A stretch of DNA of 64,000 nt, taken from the NCBI RefSeq assembly GCF_000264905.1, contig NW_006763135.1, positions 2,207,428 to 2,271,427 on the forward strand, given 5' to 3'. The stretch is from Stereum hirsutum FP-91666 SS1 (taxonomy: Eukaryota > Basidiomycota > Agaricomycetes > Russulales > Stereaceae). The notes under the pieces were generated by a model, which had not been told where the DNA came from, did no database searches, and saw only the letters and a list, made by a program, of their open reading frames with translations. This document shows positions 44,852 to 57,240 of this stretch, piece after piece; position 1 is the first letter of the stretch; every line of letters begins with the position of its first letter. The translations under genes and the position numbers were made by a program.

Positions 44852-45805
44852 ATGGCTGACACTGACAACAACCCCCTCGCCCCAAAGGTCCGTATATTAT
44901 TCGTCACGTTCGCCATCTGTCCTTTGTTTCGTACTGTGTGGCGCGGTCGACCGGTCGAGATCTGATTCATTTCCTTCTTTCGCGTTTTATTAGCAGGAGG
45001 AGGAGGCCGATCCCCATTTCGAGCCCGTTATCAAGCTCACAGAGCAGGTTGAGACCAAGACCAACGAGGAGGATGAGTCTGCGATCTTTAAAATGTGCGT
45101 ACGCCTCTACCTTTCTCGGCGCGACCCCAGTCGCGATCGGCGGTCATCGTCTCGCATTGACCATCGCAAAATCCAAACCTCTCATCATTTCCCGTATTCT
45201 ATATTCTATCTCCAGGCGCGCGAAGCTCTTCCGCTTCGATACTAGTTCTTCAGAATGGAAGGAACGCGGTACTGGCGAGGTCAAGCTGCTCAAGCACAAG
45301 GAGACGCAGAAGGTCAGGCTGGTGATGAGGCGCGATAAGACGCTCAAAGTTTGCGCGAACCACCTCGGTACGTCCCGTCGACCATTGGTTTTGCTTCAGC
45401 AGGAGCTCATCCGTCGATGCTCGTGATCAGTTTCCGGTGAGATGCGCCTCCAGCCCAACATTGGTTCGGACAGAAGTTGGGTCTGGAAGGTTCACGCAGA
45501 TTACTCGGAGGAGCCGGCCACACCTGAGACCCTTGCCATTCGTTTTGCTAACTCTGACAGTGAGTTTCCCGTTTTAATTCATGGGAGTGTCACTCTTCAT
45601 ACTCAGTGTTCTGACTACTATTTAAGACGCTGGTCAGTTCAAGACCGCGTTCGAAGAGGCTCAGGCCGAGAATGTCAAACTCGCGGGTGGCGCTGCTCCT
45701 GCTGCTGAGGAAGCACCCACCACCGACGCACCCGCTGCTGAGCCTGAGACCAAGGCTGAGGAGAAAACCGAGGAGGCAGCTGCCGAGGAGAAGAAAGAAG
45801 AGTAG
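44852..45805 (+). CDS. YRB1: Ran-binding protein 1 homologue
   Basis: Five exons (44852-44887, 44994-45094, 45216-45367, 45431-45559, 45627-45805) encode 198 residues, close to yeast Yrb1. The RanBD runs from [20 protein letters not shown] through [33 protein letters not shown] and [20 protein letters not shown] to FKTAFEEAQ. An Ala/Glu-rich acidic tail follows. It binds Ran-GTP and helps RanGAP hydrolysis, releasing nuclear transport receptors. It is divergent from EMP24, with about 260 bp between starts. Confidence 0.95.
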
Positions 45806-46156
45806 TCTGTGTGAAGTTGTAGTTCGGAATTTTGGGCGCCTTGTACAATCGGTGTGGTGTGGTGGCGCAGCAGTCCCTTCTCATAATTGTTGTTTCAATG
45901 ACCTTACATTTAGTGTTTTCATACCACCTATATCCTAGAACCAGAACCCCTGTTTGCGAGTAGGTTTGGAGCTTGAGGAATGGTGACATCGTTGTATCAT
46001 GCATATTTACGCACTACGCAAAAAAAGAAAAATGAGCTCTGAAGTTGAGGTATCCGGTATCCTATCCCATGGCCAATAAAATAGTACAACAGCCCTCAGC
46101 ACCCAAGCTTATCACTGTCAGTGTACTATACAACCCATGATGCTGCACTTCACAGG
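45806..46156. other. Convergent 3' region YRB1/ClpX
   Basis: About 350 bp, A/T-richer than the surrounding coding sequence, with no supported gene. Confidence 0.4.
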
Positions 46157-48672
46157 TCACAACTCCAGCCTTGGGGTGGCACTGGCATCGACCTCTGCTC
46201 TCTCCCATGCCGTCTCGAATAATTTCTGCTCATACACTCGCCAGTACCAAGCAGGATGTTCGCCTCGAACCACTCCTTCATCGATGAGAACATATCGTGT
46301 AGACTATAGAACAAGAGGTGGTAATTTTAGTAGTGACAGGCATGTGTGACGACATTCTAGAAGTCCTCACCGTGCCACTGTGAAAAGACACAACAGACAT
46401 GAGCCTTTCTGTTTCAATCAAAGCATTGGAAAAAGAAGCCACTCACGGTACTTCGAAGTTCGCATCGAGCAGAACTGCCTCCTACAAGATCATGAACGTC
46501 CATGATCAGCCACCCTCGTGCACATTTACGTGCGGGTGAAGACAGACAAACGCTTACCATGACGCCCCTCAAACTACGCGCACCACCGCCTCGCTCAGCC
46601 GCCTTCAAGCAGATCTCGTCCAATGCCCTCGACGTAAACCGAATCTCTACACCCGAGCGCTCAAAGAGTCTGGTGAATTGATCTACTAGACAGCCCCGGA
46701 CGTCCGTGAGGATCCGTCGAAGATCGGTAGGTGTAAGAGGGGACAAAGTCGTAATGGAGGGAACACGGGAGACGAATTCCGGGATAAAACTGGACGGGCA
46801 GAAGATAATATAATATCAAGTCTTGAGCTGATAAAAGGACTTCAGAACTTTGAAACGACGTACCCGAATTTTACCAAGTCTACGGAAGATGATAGGCTAC
46901 GGATCAGAGAAGACGAAGATCAGGAGGGTGATAGAACAGATCACTGACCTGTCGGTTCGACAAGTTCGAGTAGATTCGGAGCCTGAGTACGGTTCGGCGT
47001 GAAGAATGGAAGAAAACCTGGTGTCTCATCCTTGGATGGTGAGGGCAGATCAGCAGTAAAACCTATCGACTGTAACGGCAACATATGGCATGAGTGGCAG
47101 ACTCCTTGCTGAGAAAAGACGAGGTACATACGCCTTTGGCCACCCGTCTTTTGATGATACTTTCGAGTCCGACGAAGCTGCCACTTAATATAAATAAGAT
47201 GTTCGAGGTATTGATATGATAAACCTCAGGCCTTGCTGCGAAGGAATAAACAGTCGGGTCAACACGTCTAGCACCAATAAGTTGAAACTATGAAGTTGGC
47301 TCACGAGGTGCAACAGGAGGATTTCTTGACCTCGACCGTCCATCCGAGCTCGCCACGCCAGGTCCATCCACCGAGACCCCCTTCGCCGGGACGGTCACAG
47401 TTGATCCTTCAATCATCCTCAAGAGAGCTTGCTGGACGCCCTCGCCACCCACATCTCGTGAACCTTCAGTACCGCTCGATGCACTCTTACGCGCCAGCTT
47501 GTCCACCTCGTCGATATAGACTATTCCTTGACTGGTGACTCGGTTCGTCAAGCAGATTCATGACATGGGAGTGACAGGGAAATGTAAGACCTGGCTTGGA
47601 AAACGTCTCCATTCGCTGCTTGTACCTGGTGTAAACGTTAGTTAGAGGTCCGGTATGTTCGAATGAGCTGCATACCAAATGTTGGATACAGCTTTCCACA
47701 TCCTCTCCGACGTCTACAGGATTACATCAGAGGTGATTCGTGGTGACAAAATGAACAAACGCACATCCGGCCTTAGGATGCCCATAAATCCTGTGAGTTG
47801 CGTACGGAGCTCATAACGGTACAATACTTACCTGTGTAAATGATGTTGCATCGTTTTCGGAAAACGGCACATCGAGAACCCTAGCAAGGGTTCGGGCTAA
47901 TAGTGTTTTCCCTGTTGCGGCGTAAATCCACGCGACTTGCCCATGCATGACCGTGTACGGTATGGGACTCACCAGACCCGGTTGGCCCTCTGTCATACGA
48001 GGCATACAAGGATGAGCAATTATTTGAGTACGTTTGGAACGATGCAACGTACAAAATCAGTACATTGCTCTTCTCTAATGGAGGAGTCGGAAACTGGTTC
48101 ACTGGTGGATTTGGCGCGGAGGGTCGAGCGCGTGGACGAATACGCGCAGGCTCGACAACAGCTATAGTCCGGGGGTATGCAGAATAAGAAATAGTTCTGA
48201 GACGGGGACAGGTCTGAACATACAGTCGTCTTGAGGTCGCTCCCGCTCACGATGTCGATCACGTTCATCCCAATCGTAGTTACTGTCATCCTCTTGTTCC
48301 ATATTCCATATATTCTCTCGAACACGATTGTAGTGGTTGTAAACGCTTCTCCACGTCAAGGAGGGCATTGAAAACAGGACAATAGGCACAACTCACGCGA
48401 CTGATAGAACCTTTTTCGCCTTGTGTTGCCCGATAACATATTGGTCCAAGTAAGAGACCAGCTGCAATACATCACGGCTTTCAGGATCCCGATCACCAGT
48501 TGTGGCTAATTAACTCACGTACTTCTCGAGGAGTAGCAATACTCGCCGATGATCTTATATTGTGGAGCGCGTTATTGGGGTCATCTCGAGGTGTGTAGTC
48601 GTACCGAGCTTGTGTCCGCACCGAACGAGATAATATACGGATGGGTCGGGAGGCGGAACGCCAAGATGCCAT
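46157..48672 (-). CDS. MCX1: Mitochondrial ClpX AAA+ unfoldase
   Basis: Seventeen exons totalling 1512 nt encode 503 residues. The exons are 48523-48672, 48397-48461, 48224-48345, 48053-48161, 47973-47989, 47832-47911, 47765-47771, 47676-47713, 47591-47625, 47305-47531, 47132-47235, 46949-47069, 46864-46879, 46558-46789, 46447-46481, 46371-46377 and 46157-46303. The N-terminus is Arg/Ser-rich ([20 protein letters not shown]), a mitochondrial presequence. [20 protein letters not shown], Walker A GPTGSGKT, AGYVGEDVES, Walker [22 protein letters not shown] and [10 protein letters not shown] are diagnostic of ClpX. The bacterial zinc-binding N-domain is absent, as in yeast Mcx1. Exons of 7, 7, 16 and 17 nt are required to keep conserved sequence in frame. 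Confidence 0.9.
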
Positions 48673-49731
48673 ATATGAGGGGAATATCTGGATATTTCGA
48701 ATTAGAGTCCGTGTTGAAACTAGTCAAGACCTAGGAGGAGTAAATCCTTGACAGAAAGCCAACTTGAACAACGGCGTCGACGACGATGAGGAGCAAACAG
48801 TTAGGCCAGCGAAGTTGTATTGTTGGGGCATGTCGCAAAAAGGGCTCCGGGGTTATACCGCCGAACCTGATTCGGACCGCAATAACGTGCGTTATAACGT
48901 GCGCTGTAACCGGGTTAGAACGACCCCAGTTCCGTTGGCACGTCCGGCTCGGCGAGATGACGCCTGATAAGATAATAACGCGGGTTATAACGCGTTCATC
49001 GTCCGTTACAACGGGCGGTATGTCGGAAAACTGAAATCGGGCCTATAAAGCCGGTAGGTGGCACCGTTCTGCTCCCCGATTAGGCATGCGCGCGTTGACC
49101 CACCCAACTCTAAAACACCCTCAAACTCACTCAGATGAACAGTTGCGATGTCGCTCTATGGCCACAACCTACGAAAGTGACCATCCATCCAATAACCCGT
49201 GCCCATCCAGCGAGGTTTCGACAAAGGGACCACCATAGCGAAATGTTCATGGATTGCAGGCAGGCCACACCGGCACATCCTGGACAGCGCCTGCTCAGTG
49301 GACACGGCCTGATGACAAATCACGTTTAAATTGAAGAACCCTGGTCTCGCTTGTGTGATACCCGCGACTAGCCTCGGAAGTAACCCCCGGATTTACCGGC
49401 CGGTATGGCATGCGTTACAACGCGCTTCGAGTCCGGGTAGACCAGTTATACCGCCCCGGGGTGCCGTCCTAGCCGTTTAGGGCAGTATAACGCGTTATAA
49501 TGCCGATGCCGGTTTTGCGACACAAGCACCGTTCAGCGTCGTCTCGCGCATTGCCGTAAGCTGGCGCGCCTGATGCTGGGCGGAGGCAATTCCAGGAGTC
49601 AGACACACTTCTCCTTCGACCATCACTTGCCGTCATACTGTCCCTCGTTCAACTGCTTGCTTGCAACTGGTCCCTGTTTCTTGACCTTGAATTGACTGTT
49701 ATCTACTGAAAACCTTCGCTGAGGAATCACC
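48673..49731. other. ClpX/Cactin divergent region, mostly repeat element
   Basis: About 1.06 kb between the two start codons. The central 692 bp is the palindrome-rich element described separately. About 160 bp on the ClpX side and 210 bp on the Cactin side remain as ordinary promoter sequence. No gene is supported. Confidence 0.55.
48831..49522. mobile_element. 692-bp element with GTTATAAC palindromes and inverted ends
   Basis: TGTCGCAAAA at 48831-48840 matches its reverse complement at 49513-49522, and the similarity continues imperfectly inward (GGGCTCCGG against CCGGCATCGG). Inside are repeated TTATAAC/GTTACAAC units flanked by CG-rich arms. Examples are GTTATACCGCC (near 48852 and 49446), ATAACGTGCGTTATAACGTG (near 48891), ATAACGCGGGTTATAACGCG (near 48975), GTTACAACG (near 49003 and 49414) and TATAACGCGTTATAATG (near 49486). 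It has no coding potential. It looks like a non-autonomous transposon. Its family is unknown to me. Confidence 0.6.
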
Positions 49732-52237
49732 ATGCCTCGGGATCGCTCTCGTTCTGCTTCTCCACGTGCTCGGGACTCTTACCGGCGAAGAGAGACCTCC
49801 AGAGAAAGAGATTATTCTCGCCGAGACAAGAAGCCATCTCGTTATGCGGACGACTCTGACGATGAAAGGGATAGGCGAAAGCGTCAACCTGGCGATAGCA
49901 GAGAGCCCGAACGTTCTCCCCGCCGACGTGAGCGGAGTCGTAGCAGAGATGGTGACAGGAAGGAGAAGAAGTACGCTGCCATCCGCTTTTACTACTTCAA
50001 ACAGCTTACTTACTTGACGACAGGCGCAAGAGAGACAAGTCTGACGAACGTAAGGCTCGAAAGGCTGAAAAGAAGAGGATCAAGGAGGAAGAAGAAGCTC
50101 GTCAGATTGCGGAGCTGAGCGTCTACAGTGCGACCGACAACCCCTTCCACGACGTCAATCTTGGACAGCAATTCCGCTGGCACAAGAAGAATGAGAAGGA
50201 AAAGAAACAGGGGCTGTCTTTGGCGGAGGCGCAACGGAAGGATGCACTTAGGCGACAGGAGGCCAAGGAAGAGTTGGAGAGGTTGAATAGGCGGCGTGCA
50301 GAGCGCGAGGCTGAACAGAGGCTCAGAGAGGAAGAGGAGGTGAGGATGCAGCGCTTTGCGGAGTCAGCGCAGATGGCGGAGTGGGTGGCGAAGGATGGCG
50401 ACTTTCAGCTGGAACAAGAACGAAGGAGAGCAGCCATCAGGATTAAGGAGAAGCGTGCGAAGGCCATCGACTTTTTGGCTCTCAATCTTCGGTACGTTAA
50501 TCCCGTGGAGGAAGAGGACGAGGAGCTTGGTATCGATGCCGGGCTGGAGATCGACCTTGACGAGCCTTACAACATTTTCGACGTGAGTACTCCCTGCCTG
50601 ATACAATCTAGGCCTCCTGACACCTTTGCTCTAGTCGCTTTCTTATGAACAAGTCGAAGAGTTGCACGAAGATATCGAACGGTACCTCACGTTGGAGCAG
50701 TCCGACACTAACATTGACTTCTGGACGGTACGGTTACAAATTTCATCAGGCCGCATTCCAAGGCTGACCTCTCCTCTAGAACATGATGGTCGTGTGTAAG
50801 GATCGAATTGAACGAATGAAGGACGATAAACGCCTGGGAGTTGAAGCTGCCGCCGCAGTGGAATCAGATATCACTGCACTTCTCCAGGGAAAATCCTATG
50901 ATCACCTCGTCGCTCTGCAACGGCAAATCCAAGCGAAACTTTCAAGTGGAGAACCTGTAGACACGGACTACTGGGAAGGCTTGCTCAAGAAACTCCTAGT
51001 TTGGAAGTCCAAGGTATGTCACGCAATCTTGGTCGTTCTTCTTCAGCTATCTGACGCCCAAGATAGGCGAGACTGAAGAGTCTGCACGAAGTCGTGGTCC
51101 GCAATCGCTTGGAACAACTTCGTAAACGTCAACGCGACGAGGCTCTGCAAGCACAAGAAGAACTGTTGAACGGCGTCGCGAACAATGCGGCCCAAGGCAA
51201 GGTCCGCGCTCCAGTCGTCGAGGTGGTGAACGAGGCGAAAGCACAGGAACAGCGCGAACCATACAGTCGCTCTATGAGCCCAGCTTTGATCGACATCACA
51301 AAGTTGCCATACGAAGAACGTCAAATCGACATTGTTCTCGAGGCCGATGACAAGCGTGCATTGGTAAGTCACATGCAATTTCGTCCTCGTTCCGTCGTCT
51401 AAAGCCTCGCCCTAGTTCGAACAACGCCGTGCCGTCGCTGCGTCTCGGTTCATACCCAAGGCACCACAACAACCTGCCGTCGAAGCCGAGAACCTTGAGG
51501 CGGCGAGTGGTGCCGACATTGCTTCCGAGGCGTTGTACAGAGCCGAAGCGGAGAAAGACCTGGACGAGGAAGAAGAACTCTTCAATCTCGAGGAGAATAT
51601 CGTCAATCCCACGACGTATAATTGGGAAGACAAATATCGACCTAGAAAGCCCCGGTACTTCAACCGTGTACACACCGGTTACGAGTGGAACAAATACAAC
51701 CAGACGCACTACGAGTACGTTGTCGCATTTCGCCTAATACCGTTGTCAATCATGATCACTCATTCATGCACAGCACGGACAACCCACCCCCCAAGGTTGT
51801 GCAGGGATACAAGGTAACTTTGTCCCTCCTCTAACATTCGGCGCAGTTTCTGACCGTGCAAACAGTTCAACATCTTCTACCCAGATCTCATCGACAAGTC
51901 CAAGGCTCCGACGTACAAAATCGTCAAGGAACCAGGCAACGACGACACGGTTCTTCTACATTTCAGTGCCGGACCGCCCTACGAAGACATTGCGTTCAGG
52001 ATCGTTAATCGCGAGTGGGAATTCTCGCACAAACGGTTCGTACTCGCCTATCGCCTACCATTCTGGATGTTGTGATGTAAACTGACGATTTGTTGTTCTG
52101 CAGTGGGTTCCGGAGCAGCTTTGACCGCGGTTGTTTGTCGCTCTGGTTCAATTTCCGTCGCAATGTGAGTCAATCCTTGGTCGACATCTCGTGCCTGCCA
52201 TCTCACGCGTTTACTCTCACAGTTCTATCGCAAGTAA
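49732..52237 (+). CDS. Cactin, splicing-associated protein
   Basis: Ten exons (49732-49970, 50024-50582, 50635-50727, 50780-51013, 51067-51363, 51416-51714, 51774-51813, 51866-52035, 52104-52164, 52223-52237) give 668 residues. It starts with an Arg/Ser/Asp-rich region and has the conserved central Cactin domain (YSATDNPFHDVNLGQQFRWH, KDGDFQLEQERRRAAIRIKE). The CactinC domain (NWEDKYRPRKPRYFNRVHTG, YKFNIFYPDLIDKSKAPTY, DIAFRIVNREWEFSHKRGF) ends with the invariant LWFNFRRNFYRK. Cactin is a nuclear spliceosome-associated factor. The last coding exon is only 15 nt and codes FYRK plus the stop. Confidence 0.95.
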
Positions 52238-52477
52238 AATTGCTGCTTTGGAGTTCGCCTGCGGTCTACCTCTTCTCCATAGCACAGAGGACGTTATTTG
52301 CTGCGATTGTGTAACTGTTTGCTGTTACTTGTATGTTATTGGTGTTCCTGCGCAATGATGTTACTCAAAATACTCAAGTTGAGTTTTGGATATATCTTCA
52401 CACGAGTCCAACGCTGCGCCAAGCAATAGCAAGTTCTCTGTATCGTCGATTCAGTGCTCGAGAAAGCTTGGGCGATC

Positions 52478-54636
52478 TCATTGCACTGGCGCCAGAGCAT
52501 GCTGCAGTGAATAACTCATCGTACTCGTCTGACATCCATACCCACTCGCCCCCGTGCCCCCACCCAAGTGATCCGGTAAAGCCACCAACCTCTGACTCCT
52601 CAGCACAAGCTCCACCGGATCCAACTCATCGTCGCTCTCATACCCCAGCATATCGAACCTGCCCCAATCAAACGGCACCTGCCAGTCGTTTCCGCCATTA
52701 TTGGAAGACTCGTCGCGAACGAGTTCTTTCAGCTTCTCGACTTCCTCGGGATGTGAGAGCTGCAGGTCTTTGAGCCATCGTCTGCTTATCATCCATTCTG
52801 AGACACCTTTCGGAGGCATTCGCAAGCCAAACTTGGGGGGACCTTCGGTACGTGGTTGACGTGGTCGGCGTGGTGGGTTCTTTGCCTGGGAAGATGCCGA
52901 TGTAGAGTCGTGGTTAGAAGAGCGGTTAGAGAGAGCGGAGAGGGAATCTTCTGAGTCGAGGACGTTGAAGAAACGAAGAAGCCGGGTGCTTCGCCAAGGT
53001 TTTCCACGAATAATGAGCGTCTTTTCTTTGGAGGATGTGGCCACAGCAGTCAATGGGCCGGGTGTGCGTTGTGATGATGAATCGTCCTCCGATTCTTCGG
53101 AGGACATGCATTCGAATTGGAGTGCGCCTGTGAATGTCGGATGGGCGAAAACCTCGGCTTTCTGCCGTGCCTCTATGCGATTGTTTAGTTTCTGTGGTAT
53201 GGTTAGAATTAGCGTCAAGCACGAAGTAGCGGATAGGATTTATGAAGTGAGATGTGTAGAAGGGACACTCACGCCTTTCTTTCTGGCATTTCTCCTGGAC
53301 TTCATCGCCTTGCTCTCCTCCTTCTCCCTCAGACTCTTTGCAATAGCCTCATCGCTCTGGCCCTTAGCCTTCTGCCTGAACGTCGTGAAAGCCTGATCGA
53401 ACGCAGAGTCCAATACTTTCTTCGTGAAGTCCTTGTCTAGTACATGCTTGTAATGCCCCCTGTTTGCTTTTATGTCTGCAATGATGCGATTCTTCATGCG
53501 AGCGTTGTGTGCCGATTGTTTGGGTGTTTTATCCCAGACGAAGCGGACGGGTTCAGAGTCGCCAAGATGCAGACCTTCAAGATGGGACGGTGGAAGTTCA
53601 GAGTCGGGAGAGACTTTCATGCAGCGGTAAATGTGCTTTCTCATGGCGGTCTGAATTCCCAGTACGTGATGCGTTCAGTTATACTATAGAGCGGCCATAC
53701 TGACAGGAACACGCACCTGAATGGTGTAACACCGGGTATCATGTTTGTTCCGTCGTTTCAAGGGTTTCGTTCTTCCCGCGGACGATCTTGAATCTTCGCT
53801 ACCTGCACTCTCTTCCTCGCTCTCCGATACTGGTGTCCGTCTCTTCCTCTTCGAGCCAGAAGAGGCGGTTGTGGAATGGGAACGGCTCTGCGACAGTGCG
53901 GGCGAAGGTGAGAATTCTGATTCTGCTGGAACATGGGGTATCGAGCTGATAGTGCTATGGTCTAAAGGCGGCGAAGCAAGCTGCATGGGTGTGTTCGGTG
54001 CACCAGGCTGAAAAACGAACATTGGATGTGGTGCGGGTGCGGGTACAAGAGCGGGTGAGGGCGTCTGGGTAACAGTGATTGACGGCGAATGTGTGAGCGC
54101 GGGAGATGGTCGCGCTTCGATGAGGAGCGAAGAGGGGATCCGAGACGGACCGGCCACGGGGCCTAGAGAGGCGATGTAAGCTCGAAGACATGCGACCTCC
54201 TGCCTCGTCTCTGCAAGCTGAGTCTCCACCACGGCTTGACGTTGAGCATACTTGGCCTCTAGCTCTTGTTCCCATGCTATTCTACGTTTGCGTTCGGCTT
54301 CGAATGCTTGTTTGGAGGCGTGGAGCGCGCGGAGGATGACTTGTGCACCGTCTGGTCTGCTGCTGGGCATAACGCTAGGCATACCGTTTTCGGGAGAGAA
54401 ATAGATTGCACTTACCTAGAAGGAATTACAACAGGTGCTTGTACTGTCGGTGGAGGCGGAGGTTCAGAGATGGCAAATTCAAGTTCACTCCTGTGGGGAA
54501 CATTGACATAAGTTTGCTGCGTCACCGCTGGCGGGCTATCTGTTGATGCCTGCGGCTGCGTGTTGACGAAAGTGGGAGAAGGGCGCGAGCGAGAGTAGGC
54601 AATATGTGGGTTGAGCGCATTTGAGAGCTCAGACAT
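52478..54636 (-). CDS. Uncharacterised coiled-coil, Ser-rich protein
   Basis: Four exons (54416-54636, 53717-54359, 53273-53650, 52478-53191) encode 651 residues. Seen in order: a Pro/Ser-rich N-terminus; a coiled coil (LHASKQAFEAERKRRIAWEQ and beyond, residues about 85-140); a disordered Pro/Ser region; a basic nuclear-type stretch (GSKRKRRTPVSESEEE, TKPLKRRNKHDTR); a helical Lys/Arg-rich block (FRQKAKGQSDEAIAKSLREK); and an acidic C-terminal part with WMISRRWLKDLQLSHPEEVE. I do not recognise a named domain. The composition suggests a nuclear protein. The first intron has a tandem NAGNAG-type acceptor (CAGCAGCAG), so the exon 2 start could shift by 3 nt. Confidence 0.75.
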
Positions 54637-54868
54637 GACAGGGCAGGGGAACGGATGGTTGTGGCGAGAGTGACGGTGGCCATGAGAGTTTCTCCGGCCC
54701 AGGCGGTTGTTTGAAACAAAAGCTCTTGCACAACAGCCGTCAACAGGTGCAAACACCGCGCGACGCGTCAGCCACAAGTACTAGCAGTTCACGGTGACGC
54801 GTACTCACTTTACTTGAACCTTTACTCTCTGTCGACCGCCTCAACTACTCCTTCCTCAACCGAAGATA

Positions 54869-56501
<1,633 letters not shown>

Positions 56502-56655
56502 TACCACTATCCTCCAAGCATCGATTCCAAGAGCTTTCGCTCCATTAGCCACTAGCCACCAGATCAACTAACGCAAACTCATACGGGCGAAACAATTACT
56601 TTCGCGATATGACTTGTGCTTTCTGATCCGGGCTCCTTCACTTCATTGTGATCGT

Positions 56656-57240
56656 TCACTCGGGGCTGGTGGTGTGTTGTGCGTCAGTAGGCTTCGGTGC
56701 GGAAGCTGAGTGCGCAGTTGCGGTTGCGGCGGTTGTTCTTTCATCGTGCATGATGTAGTTTGTATTATTTCGATCCATCTCTCGGTTCTCCTCTTCCATC
56801 CGTTTCCGGAACACGACTCGTAACTCTATCTCTGTGAGAGAGTGAGAGCGAGCTAACTTATCGTCGTATCTTTCCGGGGGCCTTACTCACCATTCCCTGT
56901 CCCTTGCCCTGAAGCCGCAAGTCCAGCGCTTGCTCGAACAGGAAGATGCAGATCACTGACGTCTCCCGACGAGAATAACTCTCGTTCAGGCCTCTCTATC
57001 CGCGTTAGTGTTCCATCCGTTTGAAAGCCCGTAAGATCGAGACTCACTATGATAGCCCTGCTTTCACCCACCGCCCATCTTGCTATACTTGCTGGTGTGT
57101 GTGTGTGTGTGCGTGTGTGTGTGACCACGGAACAGTTCGACCAAACATACAGTGAGATATGGCTCATCTCGGTCGACGGTTTTCACAAGGCAAAGTCTTC
57201 GTGAGGTAGAATGCACTGTATTTGACGCTAAGATCTAGAG
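56656..57240 (-). CDS. Tentative small spliced gene, product unknown
   Basis: Several minus-strand segments look coding and are bounded by splice signals. One contains RRLCLVKTVDRDEPYLT (about 57148-57235, ending at a GTATGT donor). Others contain DGRWVKAG (about 57060-57085), RRETSVICIFLFEQALDLRL (about 56900-56965, ending at GTGAGTAAGG), and ELRVVFRKRMEEENREMDR (from about 56830) running to a TGA at 56656-56658. Third positions in the best frame favour G and C. Exact junctions, the start and any exons beyond 57240 are unresolved. I do not recognise the family. The hydrophobic-then-charged pattern suggests helices. Confidence 0.35.
57093..57122. repeat. (GT)n microsatellite
   Basis: About 15 GT units with one GC interruption. 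It falls in what would be an intron of the tentative minus-strand gene. Confidence 0.9.

Noticed and set aside
48672..49732. CRISPR-like or satellite array between ClpX and Cactin
   Set aside because: The repeated units are palindromic, unevenly spaced and variable, without uniform spacers. An inverted-repeat mobile element fits better.
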